The notes beneath the pieces are model-generated. The model did no database searches and was not told where the DNA came from. It saw only the letters and a program-made list of their open reading frames with translations. From NCBI RefSeq assembly GCF_013358405.1, contig NZ_CP054836.1, positions 434,001 through 498,000 of the forward strand: DNA of 64,000 bases. Reading direction: 5' to 3'. Below, in pieces: positions 37,733 to 47,123 of the stretch (positions are counted from its first letter, which is position 1; every line of letters starts with the position of its first letter). The DNA comes from Oricola thermophila (GTDB lineage Bacteria; Pseudomonadota; Alphaproteobacteria; Rhizobiales; Rhizobiaceae). Made by a program: the position numbers and the translations under genes.

Positions 37733-38040
37733 CCGTCTGTATCCTCCTCGTAGCCCTCGTTCTTCACCAGGGCGACCAAGCGTTCCTTCGTATAGGTTGC
37801 CTCGATTTCCGCAGCCGCCTTTTCCGCTTCTGCTTCCAGATCGTCACCGACCGCGACGGGATCGGCCTTGCGCCATTCAGCGAGATAGGCATCGGTATCC
37901 TTCGCGCCGACGCGCATGGCACACATGTCGATCGCCTCGGTAAAGCGCAGCGGGAGCTCCCGTCTTGCCGTCTGGCGCCGTTTCCGGACGATCACCTGAG
38001 CCGGAATGTCGCGCCAGTAAACTATGATCCTGTCAGCCAT
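37729..38040 (-). CDS. Virulence-factor-domain small protein of the corrinoid operon
   Basis: This 103-residue protein belongs to the family annotated as Virulence_fact (PF13769 by recollection): MADRIIVYWRDIPAQVIV at the start and a helical, acidic C-terminal half. In related genomes I recall it next to MetF and MttB genes, so it is better seen as an accessory of C1 metabolism than as a virulence factor; this is inference. I use the ATG at 38040, which matches the conserved start. It is the first gene of the four-gene - strand unit 38040-33833. Confidence 0.75.
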   Translation of the reverse strand: MADRIIVYWRDIPAQVIVRKRRQTARRELPLRFTEAIDMCAMRVGAKDTDAYLAEWRKADPVAVGDDLEAEAEKAAAEIEATYTKERLVALVKNEGYEEDTDG

Positions 38041-38163
38041 GGCTGTTCTCCATGTGGTTATGAGCAATGACGCAAGCCACGGCCTTCGGCTTGTTGCGCG
38101 ACGACGCGGGGCAATTCAAAAGCGACAGCGTTCGGTGTCGCGGTCAGGATGGTTGGCGAAAGG

Positions 38164-38814
38164 CTACAGCAGCCAGGTATGGGCAAAGGCGTGGGCAACG
38201 ATGACCACGCCAACCATGATGCCAATGGCGATGACGCCGGTCGCGATGCCGATCGTCAGCCAAAAGCCATCGCGTTCCGACAGGGCGATGCCGCAAATGA
38301 AAGCGGCAAGTGCCGGAAGCCAGTTGCCGAAAGGAATGGGAATGACGACGGCGATGCCAAAAACCAGGGCTATGGTGCCGACGGCCTTCTCCGCGCTTTT
38401 GGCGCTCGGAAACGGCCAATACCGCGGCCGGACCCAGTTTTCCAAACGCTCGAGGAACGGGATCAGCCGGGTTGTCATCCTGTGAAAAGCCTTTTGGCTG
38501 AGCGAACGGCGAAGGAAGAAGCGAGGCAACCAAACCGTCGGGTATCCCATTACCATCTGGAATGCGACGAGGACGATCGGAATACCGAGGATGAGTGTCG
38601 ATCCGGGCGGGAAGGGTAGCAGGTTCAGGCCTGCCGTGAATACCAGGAATGTCGCAAAGGAGCGGTCGGCAAGTGCGTTGCGCATCCGGCGGACGGTTAT
38701 CACGCCGCGTTCCTCGGATGCGAGGTCTCTCAAGACCTTGGAGAGCGGGCGGGGATGGCCAAAGGAAATCGTTGCTTCGGCCGGTTCGAACTGCTCCGGA
38801 TTCTCTTGCAACAT
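38164..38814 (-). CDS. ExoD-family inner-membrane protein
   Basis: The 216-residue protein matches the exopolysaccharide synthesis ExoD family: ATISFGHPRPLSKVLRDL, then LPFPPGSTLILGIPIVLVAFQM and four to five membrane segments, ending IMVGVVIVAHAFAHTWLL. ExoD of Sinorhizobium affects exopolysaccharide and alkali tolerance. The start is uncertain: ATG 38814 is used, but GTG 38847 in frame would add eleven residues. No functional link to the flanking C1 genes is apparent. Confidence 0.78.
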   Translation of the reverse strand: MLQENPEQFEPAEATISFGHPRPLSKVLRDLASEERGVITVRRMRNALADRSFATFLVFTAGLNLLPFPPGSTLILGIPIVLVAFQMVMGYPTVWLPRFFLRRSLSQKAFHRMTTRLIPFLERLENWVRPRYWPFPSAKSAEKAVGTIALVFGIAVVIPIPFGNWLPALAAFICGIALSERDGFWLTIGIATGVIAIGIMVGVVIVAHAFAHTWLL

Positions 38815-38896
38815 GATACTTGTCTGCCCCCAAGGCGCCCATGACACATCATTGTGTCAGCCAGATAACGATATTTCCGAAATGCCACGATTTGGT

Positions 38897-39520
38897 TTAC
38901 GTCCGTGGCGTTTTTATCAATTGTCCTGCCTCCTTCATAGCTGACGTCAGGTCGCCGTAGCCGGTAAAGCGTCGCTCAAAGGCGAGACCGAGCCATTCAG
39001 CCGCCGCGCGCGCTTTCTCCGTCAGCTCCGGATTGTCGGTCTGCGCGATGTAGAGCAGCCGGTCATAGGCGCCGAAATACATCTCCTTCAATTCCGGGTG
39101 CCGGTCCAGACCGAGCGGCCTCATGAGGAAGGTGTCGAAATGCCGGGCGAGGAAGTCCGTGACGAAAAAGGTGGTCATGTACTCGTCGTCGGCCGCCTCG
39201 AAGGACGCATTGCCAAGGTAGAACGAGAAACAATGCGGACCGGCGATGCGCTCGACACCGTGCTCGGCACAGACCTTGTCCAGCATTCCGCCGGTTCCGC
39301 AGTCGGCATAACCTATGAATATGTGTTCGTAGCCCTCCTCGCGGGCCCGGCGGATTGCCTTGTCAGTCTCGGGCGCGATCTTCTCCGGGTGGTGATGGTA
39401 GTCCGCCGGCAGGCAGGTCAGCGAAATGTAGTCAAGACCGTTGATGCGGCAGACGTCCAAGATCTCTCTCGCGATCATGCCGCAAGCGATCACCCTGACC
39501 TTTTGTGCCGGTGCCGTCAT
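38897..39520 (-). CDS. DUF1638 family protein
   Basis: The 207-residue protein fits DUF1638: VRVIACGMIAREI at the start, LPADYHHHPEKI near residue 40, IGYADCGTGGML near 72 and GPHCFSFYLG. Conserved Cys and His residues (YHHHP, DCGTGG, GPHC) suggest metal or corrinoid binding, which is an inference. DUF1638 genes are often found beside MttB-like and corrinoid genes, as here. ATG 39520 is chosen over TTG 39544. It diverges from the glycosyltransferase gene. Confidence 0.8.
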   Translation of the reverse strand: MTAPAQKVRVIACGMIAREILDVCRINGLDYISLTCLPADYHHHPEKIAPETDKAIRRAREEGYEHIFIGYADCGTGGMLDKVCAEHGVERIAGPHCFSFYLGNASFEAADDEYMTTFFVTDFLARHFDTFLMRPLGLDRHPELKEMYFGAYDRLLYIAQTDNPELTEKARAAAEWLGLAFERRFTGYGDLTSAMKEAGQLIKTPRT

Positions 39521-39635
39521 GGCGGTCCGCCTTTTGTTAAGCAATGGCTGACAGATAGTGTGGATAACAGCGGTTGCCTATCGCGCGCAATCGCTACATG
39601 ACGCACACCGATTCGAAACCGACCAGGAAGCAGGG

Positions 39636-40727
39636 ATGAAAGCGCCCGAACTGTCGATCATATTGCCCGCATACAACGAGGCGAGAAACATTCCGCTGAT
39701 CGTCGACAAGATCGCGGACGCAATGGGCGAGATTCCCTTCGAGATCATCGTCGTCGATGACGACAGCCCCGACGGCACTGCGAGCGTCACGCGCGCGATC
39801 GCCCGCGAGAAGCCGAATGTGCGCTGCGTGCACCGGATCAACCGGCGTGGGCTGTCAGGTGCATGCATCGAGGGAATGATGGCAGCCAATGCGCCCGTCG
39901 TCGCGGTGATGGACGCCGACATGCAGCATGACGAGACGCGGCTCCCGGTCATGCTGGAGGAAATCAGAAAGGGTGCGGATCTGGTCATCGGCAGCCGCTA
40001 CGTCGATGGCGGGAGCGCCTCGACGGGATTCCAGAAGAAGACGCGTGCGAAGGGCAGCGAACTGGCGACCGCCCTGGCCAACCGGATCACCGGTGCCTAC
40101 ACGACCGATCCGATGAGCGGATTCTTCATGATGCGGCACGAGGTGGCCGACAAGGCGGCGCGCTCCGTGTCACGCGACGGCTTCAAGATCCTGTTCGATA
40201 TCGTCAGCCGGTTCGGCCACGAACTGAAGATCAAGGAAGTGCCTTTCCAGTTCCGCGAGAGGGTCGAGGGCGAGAGCAAGCTCGGCTTCCTCGTGACGGT
40301 CCAGTTTCTCGGGCTGCTCGTATCGCGCTACACCGGCGGACTGCTGCCGGTGAAGTTCCTGCTCTACGGGCTCGTCGGCTTCTCGGGCCTGTTTGTCCAC
40401 ATGGCCATGCTGTTCGCTCTCAACGGCGGCATCGGTATGGCATTTCCGACTGCACAGGTTATCGCCACCTTCGCCGCGATGACCTCAAACTTCATCTTCA
40501 ACAACGAAGTCACCTACGCCCATCGCAAGCTCAAGGGCTGGCGTTTCGTCACCGGCCTGCTGACTTTCTACCTCGTTTGCGGGATCGGCGCGCTTGCCAA
40601 CGTGTCGATCGCAGTGCGGCTGTTCGAATGGGACTGGTCGGCCTGGGTGGCCGGATTCGCCGGCGCACTGATGAGCGCCGTGTTCAACTACGCCGTGACC
40701 AAGCTCGTTACCTGGCGCGACAACTGA
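39636..40727 (+). CDS. Polyprenyl-phosphate glycosyltransferase (GT2) fused to GtrA domain
   Basis: The 363-residue protein starts with a GT2 catalytic domain like dolichol-phosphate mannosyltransferase (LSIILPAYNEARNI, VVDDDSPDGT, VMDADMQHD as the DxD region). A GtrA-type membrane domain of about four segments follows from residue 235 (PVKFLLYGLVGFSGLFVHM). It likely loads a sugar on undecaprenyl phosphate and may aid its flipping. AGGAAGCAGGG precedes the ATG. It is unrelated to the C1 genes around it as far as I can see. Confidence 0.87.
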   Translation: MKAPELSIILPAYNEARNIPLIVDKIADAMGEIPFEIIVVDDDSPDGTASVTRAIAREKPNVRCVHRINRRGLSGACIEGMMAANAPVVAVMDADMQHDETRLPVMLEEIRKGADLVIGSRYVDGGSASTGFQKKTRAKGSELATALANRITGAYTTDPMSGFFMMRHEVADKAARSVSRDGFKILFDIVSRFGHELKIKEVPFQFRERVEGESKLGFLVTVQFLGLLVSRYTGGLLPVKFLLYGLVGFSGLFVHMAMLFALNGGIGMAFPTAQVIATFAAMTSNFIFNNEVTYAHRKLKGWRFVTGLLTFYLVCGIGALANVSIAVRLFEWDWSAWVAGFAGALMSAVFNYAVTKLVTWRDN

Positions 40728-40799
40728 TCGTCACGGTTCTACCGGTCGACTTCCATTCGATCGTGCGCCGAGAACCGAGGGTGGGCGAAGACGGGGTAG

Positions 40800-40820
40800 G
40801 GCGGCCCGGAGCGGGCCGCC
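40800..40820. terminator. Hairpin between convergent genes
   Basis: GGCGGCCCG (40800-40808), loop GAG, CGGGCCGCC (40812-40820) forms a perfect 9-bp stem between the glycosyltransferase (+) and corrinoid-protein (-) genes. Neither side has a T-run, so termination efficiency is doubtful. The placement between convergent ends suggests a bidirectional stop. Confidence 0.5.
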
Positions 40821-40845
40821 AAATGCGAGGCGGGAATGCCGAGGT

Positions 40846-41544
<699 letters not shown>

Positions 41545-41810
41545 GTGCGTTCTTCCAGTGCTGACGGGTTTACCCGGTGACGTGTTTTTGCCGGATATTG
41601 AAACGGAAATCATCAAAAAAGCGCTTCAAATGCGACGGCGCCAAATTCTTTTGCGACCGGGTGGCCTTCGCGGGGACCGGTGCGCCTTGTCGCGGCAACG
41701 CCAATGGCTGGCGCGAATGGGAAGGCCAAAAGCCGCGTTGCGGATCATTGTCGGAGGCAACCAGGCCGGGTGCGGAGGTGCCGAGGCACATGATTCTTCA
41801 GGGTGACAAC

Positions 41811-43397
41811 ATGACGGGTTCCGACAAGGACACGGATCTTTCCGAAACGCCGACCCCGCGCGGACGGGGCGGACGGCGTGCATCGGGCGGCGCCGCGGCG
41901 CGTCGCGCGGCGCGCAGTGGCGCCAAGCGCGCCGCCGCGATGCCCTACATCACGCGGCGGGTACCGGTCTACGAGGTGCTGGACGAGGAGGCGCTCGCCA
42001 GGATCGAGGCCAATGCCGACACGGTGCTGGAGGAAGTCGGCATCGAGTTTCGCGACGACGAGGAGGCGCTCCGGCTCTGGAAGGATGCCGGCGCCGACAT
42101 CAGGGGACAGCGCGTGCATTTCCCGAAAGGGCTCTGCCGCGAACTGCTCAAGACCGCGCCGTCGGTCTTTACCCAGCATGCGCGCAATCCCGAGCGCAAC
42201 GTGCAGATCGGCGGCGACGCGACCGTCTTCGCGCCGGTCTACGGCCCGCCCTTCGTGCGCGACCTGGAGGGCGAGCGGCGTTACGCGACCATCGAGGACT
42301 TCCGCAATTTCGTGAAGCTCGCCTACATGGCGCCGTCGATGCACCATTCGGGCGGAACGGTTTGCGAGCCGGTGGACATACCGGTCAACAAGCGCCACCT
42401 CGACATGGTCTACAGCCACATCCGCTATTCCGACAAACCGTTCATGGGATCGGTCACGGCACCGGACCGGGCCGAGGACACGGTGGCGATGTGCCGGATC
42501 CTGTTCGGCGAGCAGTTCGTGGACAACAACACCGTCGTCATCAACCTGATCAACGCCAACTCCCCGATGGTGTTCGACGACACCATGCTGGGCGCGGCCA
42601 AGGTCTATGCGCGGGCCAACCAGGCCTGCATCGTCTCGCCCTTCATCCTGGCCGGCGCGATGAGCCCGGTGACGGTGGCCGGTACGCTGACGCAGATCCT
42701 CGCCGAGGTGATGGCCGGTGCGGCCTTCACCCAGCTGGTGCGTCCCGGCGCCCCGGTGCTGTTCGGCACGTTTGCCGCCTCGATCTCCATGCAGTCGGGC
42801 GCGCCGACCTTCGGCACGCCGGAACCGGCGCTGGTCTCCTACGGCGCGGCGCAGCTGGCGCGGCGCCTCGGCCTGCCGTTCCGCACTGGCGGGTCCCTGT
42901 GCGGCTCGAAAGTGCCGGATGCCCAGGCCGCGCACGAGAGCGCCAACACGCTGAACACGACGCTGCTCGCCGGAACCAACTTCGCGCTGCATTCGGCCGG
43001 ATGGCTGGAAGGCGGGCTGGTCGCCTGCTTCGAGAAGTTCATGATCGACGTGGACCAGCTCGGCATGCAGCAACGCTTCGCCGAGGGGGTCGACATGAGC
43101 GAGACCAGCCTGGCGATGGATGCCATCCGCGAGGTCGGACCGGGCAACCACTATCTCGGCTGCGACCACACGCGGGCGAATTTCGAGAACGCCTTCTACC
43201 GTTCGCTGATCGCCGACAACAACTCCTTCGAGCAGTGGGACATGGAGGGCCGCAAGCCGGCCGAGCAGCGGGCCAACGCGCTGGCGCGCAAGTGGCTGGA
43301 AAACTACGAGGCGCCGGCGCTCGACGAGGGCATCGACGAGGCGCTCCAGGCCTATATCCGCCAGCGCAAGGAGGCCATGCCCGACGCCTTCGGTTGA
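41811..43397 (+). CDS. MttB-family corrinoid methyltransferase, copy 1 (no pyrrolysine)
   Basis: The 528-residue protein is a trimethylamine methyltransferase-family (MttB superfamily) enzyme, which demethylates a quaternary amine onto the corrinoid protein. The TIM barrel covers about residues 48-520. The frame is open throughout, so there is no in-frame amber codon and it is a non-Pyl member like MtgB, MtpB or MtcB; the substrate cannot be read. Residues about 16-43 are an Arg/Gly/Ala-rich tail (PRGRGGRRASGGAAARRAA). ATG 41811 has AGGGTGA before it; ATG 41790 (seven codons up) is possible. Confidence 0.9.
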   Translation: MTGSDKDTDLSETPTPRGRGGRRASGGAAARRAARSGAKRAAAMPYITRRVPVYEVLDEEALARIEANADTVLEEVGIEFRDDEEALRLWKDAGADIRGQRVHFPKGLCRELLKTAPSVFTQHARNPERNVQIGGDATVFAPVYGPPFVRDLEGERRYATIEDFRNFVKLAYMAPSMHHSGGTVCEPVDIPVNKRHLDMVYSHIRYSDKPFMGSVTAPDRAEDTVAMCRILFGEQFVDNNTVVINLINANSPMVFDDTMLGAAKVYARANQACIVSPFILAGAMSPVTVAGTLTQILAEVMAGAAFTQLVRPGAPVLFGTFAASISMQSGAPTFGTPEPALVSYGAAQLARRLGLPFRTGGSLCGSKVPDAQAAHESANTLNTTLLAGTNFALHSAGWLEGGLVACFEKFMIDVDQLGMQQRFAEGVDMSETSLAMDAIREVGPGNHYLGCDHTRANFENAFYRSLIADNNSFEQWDMEGRKPAEQRANALARKWLENYEAPALDEGIDEALQAYIRQRKEAMPDAFG

Positions 43398-43661
43398 AGG
43401 AAGCCCGCGGACGGCCGGGCGAAAGTGGCCGACATCATCCACCGGGAGGTCTGGCGCACCGGTTCGCCGGGCGGCGATTGACCGCGCGGGCCGGCGGGTA
43501 TAAGGACGCGGCGGGCACGAGGCGCCCGCCGCTCACCGCATTCGCGATGGTGAAGTCCTCCCGGCGCAGGCCGGCTTTCGAGCAGACCCGTTTGCAACGC
43601 GGTCGCGCGGCAATGTGAGCGCCCGCATGTCATGACCGCATGACGGAAACGGAACTGCATC

Positions 43662-44123
43662 ATGCCCGGACTTTCCCCAGACCTGCCGCGCACCCGCGAC
43701 GAGGCCAAGCAGCGCGCCAAGGCGCTGCGCCAGGATCTCTTTGCGCGCGGCGTGAAGATCACGTATTCCCAGGCGCTGGAGCGCGTCGCCGCCGAACTCG
43801 GCTTCCGCGACTGGAACACCGCCGTGGCGCGGCTGTCCAACGACCCGGACTTCCGCATCGCGGTCGGCGACACGGTCTCCGGCACATATCTGAAGCAGCC
43901 CTTCACCGCGCGCGTGCTCGCCGTGCGCGAAATGTCCGGCGGCAGCCATTTCGAGGTGACGCTGGACCTGGAGGAAGCGGTGGACGTGGTGACGTTCGAC
44001 GGCTTCTCGAACTTCCGCAGGCGGGTGAGCGGCACGGTGGACGACCGGGGAATCTCGCCCGCGCGCACCGGCGACGGCGAACCGCAGCTGGTGATCCAGC
44101 CGTTGAGCTCGGCACTGGCCTGA
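43662..44123 (+). CDS. Glyoxalase-superfamily protein (small, DNA-context unknown)
   Basis: The 153-residue protein begins with a helical segment, TRDEAKQRAKALRQDL ... GVKITYSQALERVAAELG, followed by FRDWNTAVARL, a pattern I associate with the glyoxalase-like family in Rhizobiales. The second half is beta-rich and hydrophilic. The reaction is unknown and no metal triad is obvious. It lies 264 bases after the mttB-like gene on the same strand, with nothing recognisable between. Confidence 0.7.
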   Translation: MPGLSPDLPRTRDEAKQRAKALRQDLFARGVKITYSQALERVAAELGFRDWNTAVARLSNDPDFRIAVGDTVSGTYLKQPFTARVLAVREMSGGSHFEVTLDLEEAVDVVTFDGFSNFRRRVSGTVDDRGISPARTGDGEPQLVIQPLSSALA

Positions 44124-44156
44124 CCGGGGAGGACGGCTTTTCCCGGCCCGGGGCGC

Positions 44157-44258
44157 CTAGAAGCCGCCGTTTCGCAATGCGAGCGCCGCGATGACGAGCA
44201 GCGGCGCCACGAAGAGGCCGAGCGCGAGAATGGAGGCGGCGATGGGTCTGAGCTGCAT
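44157..44258 (-). CDS. 33-residue single-span membrane peptide
   Basis: A short frame reads MQLRPIAASILALGLFVAPL then LVIAALALRNGGF and stop. It is almost all hydrophobic, one membrane span with a positively charged Arg near each end. A GGAAAGGA ribosome site lies nine bases before the ATG. Its length is below common gene-calling limits. The combination of a good ribosome site and a coherent transmembrane profile supports it, but there is no family to compare with. Confidence 0.45.
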   Translation of the reverse strand: MQLRPIAASILALGLFVAPLLVIAALALRNGGF

Positions 44259-44499
44259 GGCGCGTGATCCTTTCCTGCCACGGCGCGTTTCGATGCCGGC
44301 AGACGCGGGATCCCGGCGCGGGAATTCCGCGAATCATGGCCGGTCTTCGGAAGCCTGATATGCCAATGTGGCCGAAAGGGGACCGCCGTGCCGGCCTGTG
44401 GACAAGCCGGTTTCCCGCGCTTCGAAAGGGGCGCGCGGAACCGGCCCCGTGCCACGGGACCGGGGCGTTGCGGCGAGCGGGTTTCGGGGACAGGCGCGC

Positions 44500-45324
44500 T
44501 CACGACGTGTTCCATGCGTCGAGTGCCAGGGTGTGGCATTCCTTCAGCACTTCCCCGATCTCGTCTCGCGGGCGCCTTCGCCAGCCCGGCGGCAGGCCGG
44601 GCCGCAACGGGCGGAAACGCCACGGCGCGGGCCTGCGCACGGCGTCGGGCGCCAGGCCGTCGATCTCGCCTGCGTCGGCGGCGCGGATTTTCTCGATGGC
44701 CCGCTCGAAACGCGCCTTCCAGCGGGCGAGGCGGGCGGCCTGGCGATCGAGATCGTCCAGCGCCAGTGCCAGCGCCCGGATGCGGCGGGAAATCGCGCGG
44801 GCATCGACCAGCTCGTCGGGGTCGCGCTCCGGGGCGGGCCAAGTGTCGCCGTCCTCGTCGTATTCCATGAAGACGTGGCCGAAGGGGCCGTCCAGCCCGG
44901 TGACATCGAACAGGAAGGGCGTGTACCGCTTCCACGGGTCGAACAGGGCGAATGAGGGCCGGTCGCGGTAGAGGTCGAGCAGCTCGGCGTCGGACGGTTC
45001 TGCGTCCGGCTCCCTGTCCGCCCCGGCCTCTGGCGCGATGTTCGATTGACCCTCACGGCTGCCTTCTGGCCGCTCGCCGCGTTCCGGGGAAAGTTTCACT
45101 TCCCGTTCCAGCTTGCAGGCGGCCACGACGATCAGTCGGCGGGCGGCGAACTCGGCGGGGCGCAGGACAGACAGGATGCGGCTGCGCAGGGAACGCGGCA
45201 GGAAGACCAGCGAGCGGCCCGTCCTGATCCCGGCCAAGAAGAACAGCCGCGCGACGATCCGCAACAGATCGTCCAGGTTCCTTTCCACCGCCCGTTTCCA
45301 GTCGAACTCCATGCCTTTCTCCAT
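44500..45324 (-). CDS. Conserved hypothetical protein
   Basis: The 274-residue protein has an N-terminal part with a possible membrane-associated helix (LLRIVARLFFLAGIRTGRSLVFLP), a variable acidic linker near residues 80-115, and a conserved-looking middle, LFDPWKRYTPFLFDVTGLDG with FGHVFMEYDEDGDTW. The C-terminal half is helical and Arg/Ala-rich. I do not recognise a family or function. ATG 45324 follows GGGGAAGAG. Both neighbours are divergent or distant, so it is probably a single-gene unit. Confidence 0.65.
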   Translation of the reverse strand: MEKGMEFDWKRAVERNLDDLLRIVARLFFLAGIRTGRSLVFLPRSLRSRILSVLRPAEFAARRLIVVAACKLEREVKLSPERGERPEGSREGQSNIAPEAGADREPDAEPSDAELLDLYRDRPSFALFDPWKRYTPFLFDVTGLDGPFGHVFMEYDEDGDTWPAPERDPDELVDARAISRRIRALALALDDLDRQAARLARWKARFERAIEKIRAADAGEIDGLAPDAVRRPAPWRFRPLRPGLPPGWRRRPRDEIGEVLKECHTLALDAWNTS

Positions 45325-45850
45325 CTCTTCCCCTGTTGCGGGCGGAAACAGGGTAGGGGCGGTGCGCCGGCGGTGGACAAGTTTTTCCGGGAATGCCGGA
45401 ATTCCGGGGAAGCGGGGCGGAAGTTATCCAACGCATGGCCCCATGTCGCTTCCGCCTTGCTCCCGGTCGGATTTTCGCGCCGGATGCGCGAGAATCTGCC
45501 GCGAAGTGGACTTGCTGCTCAGGGCGAGGCCTGCGCTGCGAACAGCACCGCGACCATGCGCAAGAGCGCGTCGCGGTTGCGGTCGTTGGTTGCCGACCAG
45601 TCGAATATGGGCCACATCCTTTGCGGGCAGGGAGGAGAACTTGGGGCGGCGGCGGATTGAGCTCAGTGCGGGAAGCAGCAGGTTGGGAGCTTTCGCCTTC
45701 GCCGGGAAACAAAAAATCTACCGGTCAAAGAATTCGGTTTGAGGACATAGGGCCAAAATATCGTCACGATCAACGACTATCGTCAATGCTGGATGGCAAC
45801 CCCGAATTCACTATATAAGTACCTCGGATATTAAAATATCTTTTGTGCCC
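45325..45850. other. 526-base intergenic region with a composition switch
   Basis: The first 400 bases are ordinary GC-rich DNA with overlapping short frames that show no family resemblance. From about 45700 the sequence turns AT-rich and stays so through the SIR2-like gene, marking the left edge of an inserted island. No repeat, tRNA or integrase was seen at the edge. Confidence 0.5.
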
Positions 45851-46891
45851 CTATTTCATCAAATATCTATAGTGCTCATAGAACAAATCCGAGCAAGTCC
45901 CATCTATTATTGATATCCTCTCTTTGGACCCCTCAGTCATCTGGGAGGCTATTTCCTCGGTAACTATCTTTCTCGATTCATTCGAAAGACCCTTTCCGGT
46001 CCCTATAACTCTATCGAAAGAATATTTCTTATCTTGCAATAGTAGCTTCATATTAAGGGGGAGGAAGGAGAATCCTAGAAATATAGCTAGATCAGACCCG
46101 GCTAATGACTCATCAATAGCTGATATTATTTCCGAGTCTGCTCCTTCAGTGAATGTCTTTATCTTCTTTGAGCTTGCTACTAATTCTGCAGGATGTAGAT
46201 CTGCGCCGAAACCGGTGTCAATTGGATGATTCCATTCTAACTGGCCAAGGGAGCCGTATGGGTGTATTACATTCAGTGCTTCACGTACACAATTCAATTT
46301 GCTGCTATCTAGATGAAAATAACTCTTTGATGCATGTAAGAAAAACTGCTCAATACATCTGTCATAGTTGAATGAAATAAATGTAATGTTGTCTAGCGCC
46401 TTTATGAATTCATGGAAGTCTCTTTGTGATACAAGAATTCCAAATAACCTTGCGATCCACGTATCCTTAATATCATTAGTGTTTATTGTGTTGTAGATAT
46501 TACCACCGCTTACGTAGAGGTGGCTAGACCTTTCTGCACCGTGAATGGTAATCGCAATCAATAACTTCCCAAGATTGACAATGTAGTCGTTGTCTCTGTG
46601 TGTATCCAAGAAATTGTCTATAGAGGGTGCTAATTGCATATTATTTGCTATAATTCTGGCTGCGCCATAAAATCCATTTATGTCCGGTTTATCCGGATCT
46701 CTTTCAGCCGCCAATCGGCGAATTGCATATAATAATGATTCTTTGCTCGCCGTTTTTATCTGATCTCTTCTGGCGGCGACGCTTGATATTGCTCTAATGA
46801 TTTCTGTAAGCTCGGGACCTGTTGGTAATCCGAACTCCTTACTTGCTCCAGCCCCGACAATAAAAACGTTTTTCCGGTTGCTGTTACCCAT
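45851..46891 (-). CDS. SIR2-like domain protein, probable defence NADase
   Basis: The 346-residue protein is a stand-alone SIR2_2-type domain. Motifs: VFIVGAGASKEFGLPTG (NAD-binding GAGAS near residue 13), ITFISFNYDRCIEQF (catalytic Asn in FNYD near 175), NVIHPYGSLGQ (His near 210) and LAIFLGFSFLPLN near 275. Such proteins often deplete NAD in anti-phage systems (Thoeris ThsA, SIR2-HerA, DSR). The gene is strongly AT-rich against its GC-rich surroundings, indicating acquisition. ATG 46891 with AGGAG upstream is chosen; ATG 46939 is possible. No HerA, Argonaute or TIR partner is adjacent. Confidence 0.8.
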   Translation of the reverse strand: MGNSNRKNVFIVGAGASKEFGLPTGPELTEIIRAISSVAARRDQIKTASKESLLYAIRRLAAERDPDKPDINGFYGAARIIANNMQLAPSIDNFLDTHRDNDYIVNLGKLLIAITIHGAERSSHLYVSGGNIYNTINTNDIKDTWIARLFGILVSQRDFHEFIKALDNITFISFNYDRCIEQFFLHASKSYFHLDSSKLNCVREALNVIHPYGSLGQLEWNHPIDTGFGADLHPAELVASSKKIKTFTEGADSEIISAIDESLAGSDLAIFLGFSFLPLNMKLLLQDKKYSFDRVIGTGKGLSNESRKIVTEEIASQMTEGSKERISIIDGTCSDLFYEHYRYLMK

Positions 46892-47123
46892 TAATTCCAC
46901 TGCTCCTAACCGGTAACCTTCTTTACAAGAATCTAGCATAAGCGGGTGTGTGACGCCTTGCTTATACTCACACTATTCTGGTTTATCCGCGGTTGCGAGA
47001 TATGCTGTTGTGTGCATTTGCAGTTTTGCACCATGTCGCATTTTTCTTCCCTCCCGGTCGGATTTCTGGCGTCCGGTTTCTGAAAATCTGGTCTGATAAT
47101 TCCTCCAACCGCCGGAGGACCGA

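Noticed and set aside
41545..41810. Possible cobalamin riboswitch in the gap between the corrinoid and mttB-like genes
   Set aside because: The B12-box pieces (for example GCCACTG-type and the AAxxGGGAA core in order) were not found; only scattered GGGAA-like matches occur.
45851..46891. SIR2-HerA or SIR2-Argonaute defence pair
   Set aside because: No HerA-like ATPase or Argonaute is encoded next to the SIR2-like gene in this window.
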